The position numbers and the translations under genes are program-made. Positions 27,180 through 36,898 of a stretch of DNA of 64,000 bases are shown here, piece after piece. This stretch comes from Azonexus hydrophilus DSM 23864 (GTDB taxonomy: Bacteria; Pseudomonadota; Gammaproteobacteria; Burkholderiales; Rhodocyclaceae), in assembly GCF_000429605.1 (NCBI RefSeq), contig NZ_AUCE01000012.1, positions 248,001 through 312,000 of the forward strand, written 5' to 3'. Numbering within the stretch: the first letter of the stretch is position 1; each line of letters starts with the position of its first letter. The notes beneath the pieces are model-generated. The model saw only the letters and a program-made list of their open reading frames with translations, had not been told where the DNA came from and searched no databases.

Positions 27180-28328
27180 TTATTCCTCGGCGCGCAGTGG
27201 CGGACGCTTGCCGATCCTGACCTGGAGTTCGAGGATGCTGCGGTCGCGGCGCAGGCGGAAGGCGGCTTTTTCGTCGGGCTTGAGTTCGGCGATCAGATCA
27301 AGCATGACCTGCGGGTCGGTGACGGCCTTGCCATTGACCGAGAGCAGCACGTCGCCCGGGCGGACACCGGCGCGGTCGGCCGGGCTGGCGCGCACGACGC
27401 CGGCGATCAGGGCGCCATCGGTATCCGGCAGGCCGAAGGATTCGGCCAGTTCCTCGGTGATTTCCTGGGCTTCGACACCGATCCAGCCGCGCGTCACCGA
27501 GCCGCTTTCGATGATCTGTTCCATGATGCTGCGCGCACTCGAGACCGGAATGGCGAAACCGATGCCGTGGTTGCCGCCGGTCCGCGAGTAGATCGCGGTG
27601 TTGATGCCGACCAGGTTGCCCTGGGCGTCGACCAGGGCGCCGCCGGAGTTGCCGGGGTTGATGGCGGCGTCGGTCTGGATGAAATTCTCGAAGGTGTTGA
27701 TGCCCAGGTGCGAGCGGCCCAGCGCCGAGACGATGCCCATGGTCACCGTCTGGCCAACGCCGAAGGGATTGCCGATGGCGAGCACGACATCGCCGACGCG
27801 CAGGTTGTCCATCTGGCCGAAGGTGATCGCCGGCAGGCCGCTGGCGTCGATGCGCAGGACGGCGAGGTCGGATTCCGGGTCGGTGCCGACGATCCGTGCC
27901 TTGTAGGTCTTGCCGTCGTTGAGGGCAACCTGGATGTCGTCGGCGCCTTCGATGACGTGGAAATTGGTCAGGATGTAGCCGTTCTGGCTGACAATGACGC
28001 CCGAGCCAAGCCCGGAGTTGCGCCGGCTCTGGCCCTCGGGGCGTTCGCCGAAGAAGTGGCGGAAGATCGGGTCGTCGAACAGCGGATGACGTTGCTGGCG
28101 GACCTGCTGCGTGGTGTAGATATGTACCACTGCAGGTAGCGAGGTGCGCGCGGCATCACGATAGGAAGACAGTGCATGCGGTTCGCCGCCGGCCACCGGT
28201 GCGGCTTCCTGCAGCGCAATGATGCGCTGGCCGCGCGGCAGCCATTCCGGCTTCAGTGTCGAAACCGTAAAGACGACGGCCAGCGCAACGGTGACCGTTT
28301 GTGCAAAAATCAGCCACAACCTGTGCAT
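27180..28328 (-). CDS. DegS/HtrA-like membrane-anchored periplasmic serine protease
   Basis: A 382-residue trypsin-like protease. The ATG at 28328 gives an N-terminal membrane anchor (LWLIFAQTVTVALAVVF) that looks uncleaved, as in DegS and AlgW. The catalytic triad is seen as His in ILTNFHVIEG, Asp in ESDLAVLR and Ser in GNSGGAL. One PDZ domain follows (GWIGVEAQEITEELAESFG to VNGKAVTDPQVM), which fits DegS rather than the two-PDZ DegP. DegS-type proteases sense unfolded porins and cut the anti-sigma factor RseA; that role is inferred. Only 14 bases separate its start from the divergent NIF3 gene. Confidence 0.92.
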   Translation of the reverse strand: MHRLWLIFAQTVTVALAVVFTVSTLKPEWLPRGQRIIALQEAAPVAGGEPHALSSYRDAARTSLPAVVHIYTTQQVRQQRHPLFDDPIFRHFFGERPEGQSRRNSGLGSGVIVSQNGYILTNFHVIEGADDIQVALNDGKTYKARIVGTDPESDLAVLRIDASGLPAITFGQMDNLRVGDVVLAIGNPFGVGQTVTMGIVSALGRSHLGINTFENFIQTDAAINPGNSGGALVDAQGNLVGINTAIYSRTGGNHGIGFAIPVSSARSIMEQIIESGSVTRGWIGVEAQEITEELAESFGLPDTDGALIAGVVRASPADRAGVRPGDVLLSVNGKAVTDPQVMLDLIAELKPDEKAAFRLRRDRSILELQVRIGKRPPLRAEE

Positions 28329-28342
28329 GTGAGTCCGTGACG

Positions 28343-29089
28343 ATGAAACTTGATGAATTGACGCTGTATCTCGATGAATTGCTGCAAGCGCCGAAGTACC
28401 GGGATTATTGCCCAAACGGTCTGCAAGTGGAAGGTTGTGGCGGGGTGACGCATATCGTTGCCGGGGTCACGGCCAGCCAGAAACTGCTCGATCTGGCGGT
28501 CGAACGCGGCGCCCAGGCCGTTCTGGTCCATCACGGCTATTTCTGGAAGGGCGAGGACGGGCGCATTACCGGCATGCGCCGCAAGCGCCTGGCGACCCTG
28601 CTCGGCAACGGAATCAGCCTGCTGGCCTACCATCTGCCGCTCGACGCACACCCGGAACTGGGCAACAACGCACAACTGGCCGCTTTGTTCGGCTGGCTGC
28701 CGGAAGGGCGCTTCGGCGAGCAGGATATTGGCTGGTTCGGTCGCCTGCCAGCGCCGGCCACCCTGGCCGAGGTCAGTGCCGGAATCAATGGGGCGCTGGG
28801 GCGGCAAGCTCTGGTGATCGGCGATCCGGCGCGGCCGATCCGGCGTGTGGCCTGGTGTTCCGGCGGCGCGCAGGGCTATTTCGAGCAGGCCATAGCCCTC
28901 GGCGTCGATCTTTACCTGTCTGGCGAAATTTCCGAACAGACCGTGCATCTGGCCGAGGAAAGCGGCGTTGCCTATGTCGCCGCCGGCCATCACGCCACCG
29001 AGCGCTACGGGGTCAAGGCTGTGGCGGCCCATCTGCAGGCGCGTTTTGCCCTAGAGTGCAGTTTCATCGATCTCGATAACCCGGTCTGA
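28343..29089 (+). CDS. NIF3/YbgI family metal-binding protein
   Basis: A 248-residue dinuclear metal protein of the NIF3 (YbgI, GTP cyclohydrolase I type 2-like) family. Signatures are CPNGLQVEG, AVLVHHGYFWKGED, and the C-terminal VAAGHHATERYG that completes the metal site. The family includes enzymes with proposed hydrolase roles, but the substrate is not settled. The ATG at 28343 is 14 bases from the divergent protease start. Its last 26 bases overlap the convergent FimV-like gene. Confidence 0.9.
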   Translation: MKLDELTLYLDELLQAPKYRDYCPNGLQVEGCGGVTHIVAGVTASQKLLDLAVERGAQAVLVHHGYFWKGEDGRITGMRRKRLATLLGNGISLLAYHLPLDAHPELGNNAQLAALFGWLPEGRFGEQDIGWFGRLPAPATLAEVSAGINGALGRQALVIGDPARPIRRVAWCSGGAQGYFEQAIALGVDLYLSGEISEQTVHLAEESGVAYVAAGHHATERYGVKAVAAHLQARFALECSFIDLDNPV

Positions 29090-29927
29090 GGCGACTCAGA
29101 TACTGCAACGCCAGGGCGCTGAGCACGCCGCCGAACAAGGCACCGCCGAGCAGTTCCAGCCACTGCTTCCAGGCCGTGTTGGCGGGGGGCTTTTCCTCGG
29201 GCAGCGGGCCGGCCGCTGGCGGTTGCCGGAGCGCGATGGCCAGTTGCAGTTCCTGCTCGGCGGCCTTGATTTCGCTGCCGATGACCATCGCCGCCTCAAG
29301 TTTCTGCAGGCTTTCGTTGAGCCGGCTCAGGCTGGTTTCCATGCGCAGCAGGCGTGCTTCGGTTTCTTCGCTGATCGTCGACGGCAGGTTGTAGTCGAGT
29401 TGCATCGGGGAGTTGCCGAGAACCAGACGGTCGCCGCGTGCCTCGGGCGCCGGGCGGGGCTTCGCTGCGGGGGGCGCGCTGCGTGGCCGCGGGGGCTCGC
29501 TGGCAACTGCCGATGCGGACGTCCGGACTGGCGCGCTGGCGATCCGGGATTCGGTTTGCCGGGTGTCCGGTGGCGAGGGCATGACGAAGTAGTCACGTTG
29601 CAGTTCGACGCCGCAACCGGCCCGCAAGCGCAGCGTGGCCAGGGGTTCGTGCAGGGGCTCGGGTGCCGTGATGCGCAGGCGCATGCCCTGGCTGCCTTGT
29701 TCGAGTTGCAGGCGGGCATTGGTGATCACCGGCAAATCGGCATCCTTGATCCGGGACAGGCTGAAGCAGACAGCCTCCAGTTTTTCATCCGCCCGGGCGA
29801 TGATGGCGACTTCCGCCTGCAGCGGTTCGCCGATCCGCGAGTGCACCGTGAGTTCTCCCAGGCCCGCAGCAAGCGCGGAGGGAGATACCATCAACAGGCA
29901 GATGAGGCGCGGCAGGCTGGGCTTCAC
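29064..29927 (-). CDS. FimV N-terminal-domain-like membrane protein (short)
   Basis: Starting at the GTG at 29927 gives a clean signal peptide (KPSLPRLICLLMVSPSALAAG) and about 287 residues; ATGs at 29978 and 29990 are alternatives. The mature N-terminus GLGELTVHSRIGEPLQAEVAI is the FimV N-terminal domain pattern. A Pro/Ala/Arg-rich linker, a coiled coil (EARLLRMETSLSRLNESLQK) and a C-terminal membrane helix (WLELLGGALFGGVLSALALQYL) follow. It lacks the LysM repeat and long TPR part of full FimV. A polar or envelope organising role is possible but unproven. Confidence 0.75.
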   Translation of the reverse strand: MKPSLPRLICLLMVSPSALAAGLGELTVHSRIGEPLQAEVAIIARADEKLEAVCFSLSRIKDADLPVITNARLQLEQGSQGMRLRITAPEPLHEPLATLRLRAGCGVELQRDYFVMPSPPDTRQTESRIASAPVRTSASAVASEPPRPRSAPPAAKPRPAPEARGDRLVLGNSPMQLDYNLPSTISEETEARLLRMETSLSRLNESLQKLEAAMVIGSEIKAAEQELQLAIALRQPPAAGPLPEEKPPANTAWKQWLELLGGALFGGVLSALALQYLSRLRPGYRDR

Positions 29928-29953
29928 TGAACGAATCGGGATAACATGGCGGG

Positions 29954-29976
29954 GTGCAATGCGCGAAGTATTGCAC
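29954..29976. promoter_or_regulatory. Palindrome GTGCAAT-N9-ATTGCAC in divergent region
   Basis: A perfect inverted repeat, GTGCAAT (29954-29960) and ATTGCAC (29970-29976), spaced by nine bases, lies between the divergent FimV-like and FAH-family genes. Its size and symmetry suit a dimeric regulator; a second small dyad TTGCTGCAA follows at 29979-29987. The regulator is unknown. Confidence 0.45.
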
Positions 29977-30004
29977 ATTTGCTGCAACATGCCAGGGTCA
30001 TTTC

Positions 30005-30706
30005 ATGCATTACGCTATTTCTCCCCGTTCGCCGGTGGTGGTACCGGTTTTTGACAGCGATGCCTTTTTTCCGGTTCGCCGGATTTTCTGCGTTGGCCGC
30101 AACTATGCCGAGCACGCGAGAGAAATGGGCGCGACGGCCCAGGCCGACGGCCTGGAACCGCCATTTTTCTTCACCAAGCCAGCCGATGCGCTGGTTTGTG
30201 GCGGCGACGAACTGGCCGTGAGTTATCCGCCGGCGACCGCCAATCTGCACCACGAGGTCGAGATGGTCGTCGCGCTCGGCGCCGGCGGTGCCGATGTGCC
30301 GGTCGAGGTGGCGGCCGGCCTGGTGTTCGGCTACGCGGTCGGGCTCGACCTGACGCGGCGCGACATCCAGGCCAGGGCCAAGGAAAAGGGCCATCCCTGG
30401 GACATGGGCAAGGGTTTCGACCAGTCGGCGGTCTGCGGGCCCCTGGCGCCGCTGGCCACCGCCGGTCATCCGCGCGCTGGCGCGATCTGGCTCAAGGTCA
30501 ACGGTGAGTTGCGCCAGCAGGGCGATCTCGACCAGATGGGCTGGAAGGTCGAGGACATCATCGCCAACCTGTCGACGCTGGTGCGCCTGGAAGCCGGTGA
30601 TCTGATCTACACCGGCACGCCGGCCGGGGTCGGGCCGCTGCAGCGCGGCGACCTGCTCGAAGGCGGTGTCGACGGCCTGCCCGGATTGCGCGCCCGCATC
30701 GTCTGA
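30005..30706 (+). CDS. Fumarylacetoacetate hydrolase family protein
   Basis: A 233-residue FAH-family hydrolase or decarboxylase. FCVGRNYAEHAREMG is the typical opening; HHEVEMVVALG supplies acidic metal ligands, followed by GYAVGLDLTRRDIQ, KGHPWDMGKGFDQSA and DLIYTGTPAGVGPL. This short single-domain form resembles fumarylpyruvate hydrolases and related acylpyruvases. No partner catabolic genes are nearby, so the substrate is open. Start chosen at ATG 30005. Confidence 0.9.
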   Translation: MHYAISPRSPVVVPVFDSDAFFPVRRIFCVGRNYAEHAREMGATAQADGLEPPFFFTKPADALVCGGDELAVSYPPATANLHHEVEMVVALGAGGADVPVEVAAGLVFGYAVGLDLTRRDIQARAKEKGHPWDMGKGFDQSAVCGPLAPLATAGHPRAGAIWLKVNGELRQQGDLDQMGWKVEDIIANLSTLVRLEAGDLIYTGTPAGVGPLQRGDLLEGGVDGLPGLRARIV

Positions 30707-30728
30707 TCGTCGCTTCGTGTTGCAGGCA

Positions 30729-32054
30729 ATGCGTGGCCTGATCGGCCACGCTTTCCCCATTCTCGTTGCCCAGCTTGCGTCGATCGGCATGATGGTCGTC
30801 GACACGGCGGTGCTCGGCCACGTCAGCCCGGCCGATCTTGCGGCCGTTGCCATCGGCGGCGGCATCCATATTTCGCTGGTGTTCGCGCTGGTCGGCGTGG
30901 TCCAGGCGGTGGCGCCGCTGGTTGCGCATCTGCACGGCGCCCGCCGCGACGACGAAGTGGCCGGCATCCTGCAGCAGGGCTTCTGGCTGGCGCTGCTGCT
31001 CAGTCTGCCCGGCATGCTCTTCCTGCGTCATCCCGGTTTCGTGCTCGACCCCTTCGCCATGGATGCGGCGGTCGATGCCAAAGTCCGCGAATACCTCGGT
31101 CTGCTCGCCTGGAGCCTGCCTGCCGCGCTGCTCTATCGTACCTTCTATGCCTTCTGCAATGCCCTCGGGCGACCGCGGGTGTTGATGGGCATCGGGCTGG
31201 CGGGGCTGGCCATTCACGCGGTGCTTGCCTGGGGGCTGGCCTTGCAGGGCTGGCTGGGCGAGCCCCTGGGGGTGGTCGGTTGCGCCTTGTCGAACATCGT
31301 GATCGGCTGGTTGGCCTGCACGACCGGGGCGCTGTGGCTGAATTTCGGTTCGCTCGGTCGCCGTTATCGACCGTTTGCCGGCTGGCAGGCGCCGCGCTGG
31401 CCGGTCTGGCGCCAGCTGTTGCGCCTGGGCGTGCCGATGGGCTTTTCCAATCTGGTCGAGATCACGGCATTCACGCTGGTCGCCCTGTTCGTCGCTTCGC
31501 TCGGTGCAACCGAGGTCGCCGGGCATCGCATCATCGCCAACCTGTCGGCACTCGCCTACATGCTGCCGCTGTCGCTGGCAATTGCCACGCTGGCGGCGGT
31601 CGGCCAGTTGCTCGGCGCGCGCGACTGGGCTCGGCTGCGGGTGACGGTGCGCGCCGCCTTGTATCTGTCGGCCTTGCTGTCGGTGCTGGTCGGCTTGCTC
31701 CTGTGGCTGGCCGCCGAACCGCTGGTGGCGGCCTATACCGACGATCCGGCGGTGTGCGGAGTGGCGTTGGGACTGATTGCCTATGTGGCGATCTACCAAT
31801 TTTTCGATGCCCTGCAGACCATCGCCGGTCATGTCTTGCGAGCCTGCCGGGTGACCTTCGTGCCGATGCTGATCCAGACTTTCTGCTTCTGGGGGATCGC
31901 CCTGGGCGGCGGCGCCTGGTTGTGTTACCGCTGGCAGCCGGCGCTGGGGGTTGCCGGTTTCTGGCTGGCGTCGGTGATTGCGCTGGTGGCGGCTGCGGCG
32001 TTGCTTTTGCCGTTGATGGTCAAGGTCATCCGCCTGAGCGAAAGCGCTTCGTAA
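30729..32054 (+). CDS. MATE family efflux transporter
   Basis: About 441 residues with twelve hydrophobic segments and MATE (NorM/DinF-like) features: AFPILVAQLASIGMMVVDTAVLGH in helix 1 and GVPMGFSNLVEITAFTLVALFVASLG opening the second half. MATE proteins extrude cationic drugs or metabolites with Na or H gradients. Start codon uncertain (ATG 30729 or GTG 30717). It lies 22 bases after the FAH gene and may be cotranscribed. Confidence 0.88.
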   Translation: MRGLIGHAFPILVAQLASIGMMVVDTAVLGHVSPADLAAVAIGGGIHISLVFALVGVVQAVAPLVAHLHGARRDDEVAGILQQGFWLALLLSLPGMLFLRHPGFVLDPFAMDAAVDAKVREYLGLLAWSLPAALLYRTFYAFCNALGRPRVLMGIGLAGLAIHAVLAWGLALQGWLGEPLGVVGCALSNIVIGWLACTTGALWLNFGSLGRRYRPFAGWQAPRWPVWRQLLRLGVPMGFSNLVEITAFTLVALFVASLGATEVAGHRIIANLSALAYMLPLSLAIATLAAVGQLLGARDWARLRVTVRAALYLSALLSVLVGLLLWLAAEPLVAAYTDDPAVCGVALGLIAYVAIYQFFDALQTIAGHVLRACRVTFVPMLIQTFCFWGIALGGGAWLCYRWQPALGVAGFWLASVIALVAAAALLLPLMVKVIRLSESAS

Positions 32055-32189
32055 TTATGAATTTTGGCCTGCAATAATTTGTTGCGGCTGTGGTAAGATT
32101 TTCGGCTCGAAGAAGTATAACCGGGCGGGGCCAGGGGGATGTTTGGTGCCGCTCAAAGCTCGCAACTCAACTCAACGCAAGGAAAGCGC

Positions 32190-33350
<1,161 letters not shown>

Positions 33351-33361
33351 GGAGCTAGCGA

Positions 33362-34255
33362 ATGTCTATCCTGATCAACAAGAACACCAAGATCATCACC
33401 CAGGGCATCACCGGCAAGACCGGTCAGTTCCATACGGAAAAGTGCCAGGAGTATGCAAACGGCAAGGAATGCTTCGTTGCCGGCGTGAACCCGAAGAAGG
33501 CCGGCGAGTCGATCTTCAACATCCCCATCTACGCTTCGGTCAAGGAAGCCGCCGCTGAAACCGGCGCCACCGTGTCCGTCATCTACGTGCCGCCCGCCGG
33601 TGCCGCTGCCGCGATCTGGGAAGCTGTCGAAGCCGACCTCGATCTGGCCATCTGCATCACCGAAGGCATCCCCGTCCGCGACATGCTGATGGTGCGCAAC
33701 AAGATGAAGGAAAAGGAAGCCAAGGGCGGCAAGAAGACCCTGCTGCTCGGCCCGAACTGCCCTGGCCTGATCACCCCGGACGAAGTGAAGATCGGCATCA
33801 TGCCGGGTCACATCCACCGCAAGGGTCGCATCGGCGTCGTTTCCCGTTCCGGCACCCTGACCTACGAAGCCGTCGGTCAGCTGACCGAACTGGGCCTCGG
33901 CCAGTCTTCCGCCGTCGGTATCGGTGGTGACCCGATCAACGGTCTGAAGCACATCGACGTCATGAAGATGTTCAACGACGATCCGGATACCGACGCCGTC
34001 ATCATGATCGGCGAAATCGGCGGTCCGGACGAAGCCGAAGCGGCCCAGTGGTGCAAGGCCAACATGAAGAAGCCGATCGTCGGCTTCATCGCCGGTGTTA
34101 CCGCGCCGGCCGGCAAGCGCATGGGCCACGCTGGCGCCCTGATTTCCGGAGGTGCTGATACCGCTGATGCCAAGCTCGCCATCATGGAAGAGTGCGGCTT
34201 CAAGGTTACCAAGAACCCGTCGGAAATGGCCAAGCTGCTCAAGGCCATGCTGTAA
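33362..34255 (+). CDS. sucD: Succinyl-CoA synthetase alpha subunit
   Basis: A 297-residue alpha subunit. TQGITGKTGQFHTEKCQEY is the CoA-binding region; GPNCPGLITP and the phospho-histidine segment KRMGHAGALISGG are intact. It follows sucC by 11 bases with GGAG as ribosome site, and a strong terminator follows its stop. Confidence 0.96.
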   Translation: MSILINKNTKIITQGITGKTGQFHTEKCQEYANGKECFVAGVNPKKAGESIFNIPIYASVKEAAAETGATVSVIYVPPAGAAAAIWEAVEADLDLAICITEGIPVRDMLMVRNKMKEKEAKGGKKTLLLGPNCPGLITPDEVKIGIMPGHIHRKGRIGVVSRSGTLTYEAVGQLTELGLGQSSAVGIGGDPINGLKHIDVMKMFNDDPDTDAVIMIGEIGGPDEAEAAQWCKANMKKPIVGFIAGVTAPAGKRMGHAGALISGGADTADAKLAIMEECGFKVTKNPSEMAKLLKAML

Positions 34256-34279
34256 ACTTCGAGCCTTGCTCGACGAAGA

Positions 34280-34305
34280 AGGCGGGCCGCGTGCCCGCCT
34301 TTTTT
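34280..34305 (+). terminator. Rho-independent terminator of sucCD
   Basis: AGGCGGGC (34280-34287) and GCCCGCCT (34293-34300) form an 8-bp stem with a CGCGT loop and a T-run to 34305. Confidence 0.88.
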
Positions 34306-34330
34306 ACGTCCATCTTCCGGAGAACGAATC

Positions 34331-35287
34331 ATGGCGATATTCCTGAGCGAAAACGACGTCAAGCAGGTGTTGACCGTGGACATGGCGATGGCCGGCGTCG
34401 AATCGGCGCATCGCGACCTGGCACTCGGCCAGGCGCTGGATACACCGCGCCAGCGCAGCCGTCTGCCGCAGACGGTGTTGCACATCCTCCAGGGCGCCCT
34501 GCCGGCACAGGGCGTGATCGGCTACAAGGCCTACACCAGCAATCGTTCCGGCAACCGTTTTCTGGTCCATCTGTTCGATGCCGGCAGCGGTGAGCTGAAA
34601 GCCGTGATCGAGGCCGATTACCTCGGCATGATGCGCACCGGCGCCGCCAGCGGCGTCGCCGCTCGCTGGCTGGCGCGCCCGGATGCGACGGTGGCCGGCG
34701 TTTTTGGCAGCGGCTGGCAGGCCGAAGGGCATGTGCGGGCGATCTGCGCCGCGTTGCCGCTGGAGTTGGTCAAGGTCTGGGCGCGCGATGCCGACAAACT
34801 GCGTGACTTCTGCGCGCGCCTGAGCGAGCAGACCGGGCGTCGCGTAGTGCCAGCCGCCGACGCCGAGGATGCCGTGCGCGAAGCCGACCTGCTCGGCACG
34901 GTGACCACGGCGGCGAAGCCGTTGTTCGACGGCGACTGGCTGCAGCCGGGAACGCACATCAACGCCGCCGGCTCGAACGCGCTGATCCGCCAGGAGCTTT
35001 CCGAGGCCGCCATACGCCGTTGCGGGCTGATCACGGTTGATGCCGTGCCGACAGCGCTGGCCGAAGCCGGCGACTTGCTGCCGTTGCTGGAAAAAGGCCG
35101 TCTGCAGGCGCGCCAGTTGGTCGAGCTGGGCGAAATCATCGTCGGTCGCCATCCTGGGCGCAGCGATGCCGAGCAGATCAGCCTGTTCGAATCGCAGGGC
35201 ATGGCCATTCAGGATCTGGCTGTTGCCGTGCGCGTGCTGGCGGCGGCGAGCGAGCAGGGGCTGGGCCGGGAAATCCCGATGCAATGA
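34331..35287 (+). CDS. Ornithine cyclodeaminase / mu-crystallin family protein
   Basis: A 318-residue NAD(P)-dependent protein of the ornithine cyclodeaminase family. Visible features are the substrate arginine region GVIGYKAYTSNRSG, DYLGMMRTGAASGVAARWLAR, the nucleotide-binding GVFGSGWQAEGHVRAI and THINAAGSNALIRQELSE. Members include ornithine cyclodeaminase, alanine dehydrogenases and ketimine reductases; sequence alone does not settle the reaction. GGAG precedes the ATG. It stands alone after the sucCD terminator. Confidence 0.85.
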   Translation: MAIFLSENDVKQVLTVDMAMAGVESAHRDLALGQALDTPRQRSRLPQTVLHILQGALPAQGVIGYKAYTSNRSGNRFLVHLFDAGSGELKAVIEADYLGMMRTGAASGVAARWLARPDATVAGVFGSGWQAEGHVRAICAALPLELVKVWARDADKLRDFCARLSEQTGRRVVPAADAEDAVREADLLGTVTTAAKPLFDGDWLQPGTHINAAGSNALIRQELSEAAIRRCGLITVDAVPTALAEAGDLLPLLEKGRLQARQLVELGEIIVGRHPGRSDAEQISLFESQGMAIQDLAVAVRVLAAASEQGLGREIPMQ

Positions 35288-35305
35288 GTCGCATGCAACG
35301 AAGGT

Positions 35306-35334
35306 TTGACCGCTTGCGCCGTACCGTCGACAAT
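35306..35334 (+). promoter_or_regulatory. Candidate sigma-70 promoter of the PP2C-FHA operon
   Basis: TTGACC (35306-35311) and GACAAT (35329-35334) are spaced by 17 bases. The predicted start near 35341 leaves about a 40-base leader before the phosphatase ATG at 35382. Confidence 0.5.
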
Positions 35335-35381
35335 ATGCTGTCTTGCTAAGGGAGAGGCTGGAGCGTGTATGAGGGGGGCGA

Positions 35382-36194
35382 ATGAGTCTTCATGAAGTGC
35401 TCGACATCGCGTTGTGCAGTGACCCGGGTGTGGTCCGTTCGCACAACGAGGATGCGGTGTTCGCCGATGCCGATCTCGGCATCGCCATACTGGCCGATGG
35501 AATGGGGGGCTACAACGCCGGCGAGGTGGCCAGTGGCATGGCGACCAGCCTGTTGTCGACGGCGTTTTCGCGCTTGTTGCGCGATGCGCGCAACGAGGCA
35601 GAGTTACTGAGTTACCCGGAGCAACTGGTTAACGATGAAATTTGCGGCACCAATGCCGCGATCTTCCATGCCTCGCAAACCCAGGAAAAATACGCCGGCA
35701 TGGGAACCACGCTGGTCTTTGCCTGGTTCCTCGATAATCGCGTCTATATCGCCCACGTTGGCGATTCGCGTGCCTACCGCTGGCGTGACGACAATCTGAG
35801 TTGTCTGACGCGTGATCATTCACTGCTTCAGGAACAGATCGACAGCGGCATGATCAGCCTCGATGAGGCGCGTTTTTCTCACAACCGCAACCTGGTTACC
35901 CGGGCGCTGGGCATCGAATCCGAGGTCGAGGTCGATATCGGTGTACATGATGTTTCCGAGGGCGATATCCTGCTGCTTTGTTCCGACGGTCTCAACGACA
36001 TGCTCGATGATGAGCAGATCGCCGAAGTCATCGCGGTTCATGGGGAGAACCTGGCGCAGGCGGCCGAGCAACTGGTCGAGCGGGCCAATGACCACGGTGG
36101 CCGGGACAACGTCTCGGTGATTCTGGTCAGGGTGACGGGTGATTGTGCAGTACATTGCGGCTGGTGGCACAAGTTGCTGGCCAAACTGAAGTAA
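35382..36194 (+). CDS. PP2C-family serine/threonine protein phosphatase
   Basis: A 270-residue bacterial PP2C (Stp1/PrpC-type). Metal-binding and catalytic motifs are complete: VRSHNEDAVF, LADGMGGYNAGEVAS, VGDSRAYRWRDD, LLCSDGLNDML and GGRDNVSVILV. It reverses Ser/Thr phosphorylation in the cytoplasm. It opens an operon with an FHA phosphopeptide-binding protein, a phosphodiesterase-like protein and an HD-GYP protein. No Ser/Thr kinase is encoded in this window, so the counteracting kinase must be elsewhere. Confidence 0.92.
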   Translation: MSLHEVLDIALCSDPGVVRSHNEDAVFADADLGIAILADGMGGYNAGEVASGMATSLLSTAFSRLLRDARNEAELLSYPEQLVNDEICGTNAAIFHASQTQEKYAGMGTTLVFAWFLDNRVYIAHVGDSRAYRWRDDNLSCLTRDHSLLQEQIDSGMISLDEARFSHNRNLVTRALGIESEVEVDIGVHDVSEGDILLLCSDGLNDMLDDEQIAEVIAVHGENLAQAAEQLVERANDHGGRDNVSVILVRVTGDCAVHCGWWHKLLAKLK

Positions 36195-36207
36195 TGGGGA
36201 ATGAAAG

Positions 36208-36897
36208 ATGGCGAAGCTGATCCTTTCCATGGATGGTCTGGTGCTCAAGGAAATCGTGCTGGACAAGGAGCGTCTGACGATCGGGCGCAAACCGCATAAC
36301 GACATTCAGATCGACAATCTGGCCATTTCCGGCGAACACGCCGTGGTGGTTACCATCCTGGCCGATTCCTTCCTCGAGGACCTGAACAGCACCAACGGTA
36401 CGCTGGTCAATGGCCAGCCGATCAAGAAGCATTTCCTGCGCGCCAACGATGTCATCGAACTGGGCAAGTACAAACTCAAGTACATGACCGACGCTGCTGC
36501 GGCCCAACCGGTGGAAGCGGACGTGCCTGTCAAACGAGCGCCGGCGGCCAGAGCGCCAGGGGAATTGCAGCTCGCACCGAGCGAGCAGGGCGTGCGTTCC
36601 AGCGTCGGCGTGAGCTCCCGGCCGACGGCAGTGCCGCCGGCGGCAATCCAGTTGCTGAACGGTCCGAATGCCGGCAAGGAACTCGCCCTGCAGAAGACTC
36701 TGACCACCATCGGCAAGCCCGGTACACAGGTCGCGGTGATCGCTCGGCGCCCGCATGGTTACTTCATCACCCATGTGGAAGGCGAGACTTTCCCGGTGGT
36801 CAATGGCGAGCAGCTCGATGCGCAGGCGCATCCGCTGGGCGATCACGATGTGATCGAAATTGCCGGCATCAAGATGGAATTTTTCCTGAAAGCCTGA
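36208..36897 (+). CDS. Double FHA-domain protein
   Basis: A 229-residue protein. The N-terminal FHA domain has all phosphothreonine-binding landmarks: LTIGRKPHNDIQIDN, SGEHA and NSTNGTLVNG. After a Pro/Ala-rich linker (about residues 100-145), a second domain shows the FHA fold pattern (TTIGKP, VVNGEQL, HDVIEIAG) but lacks the Arg and Ser/His that bind phosphothreonine, so it is probably degenerate. Encoded 13 bases after the PP2C gene, it is likely a reader of the same phosphorylation signals. Confidence 0.9.
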   Translation: MAKLILSMDGLVLKEIVLDKERLTIGRKPHNDIQIDNLAISGEHAVVVTILADSFLEDLNSTNGTLVNGQPIKKHFLRANDVIELGKYKLKYMTDAAAAQPVEADVPVKRAPAARAPGELQLAPSEQGVRSSVGVSSRPTAVPPAAIQLLNGPNAGKELALQKTLTTIGKPGTQVAVIARRPHGYFITHVEGETFPVVNGEQLDAQAHPLGDHDVIEIAGIKMEFFLKA

Positions 36898-36898
36898 C

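Noticed and set aside
30558-31832. 424-codon minus-strand open frame
   Set aside because: Antisense to the MATE transporter; Gln/Arg/His-rich sequence without domains.
32071-32099. sigma-70 promoter upstream of sucC
   Set aside because: TAAGAT could be a -10 box, but no acceptable -35 lies 16-18 bases upstream, so it is mentioned only in the sucC entry.
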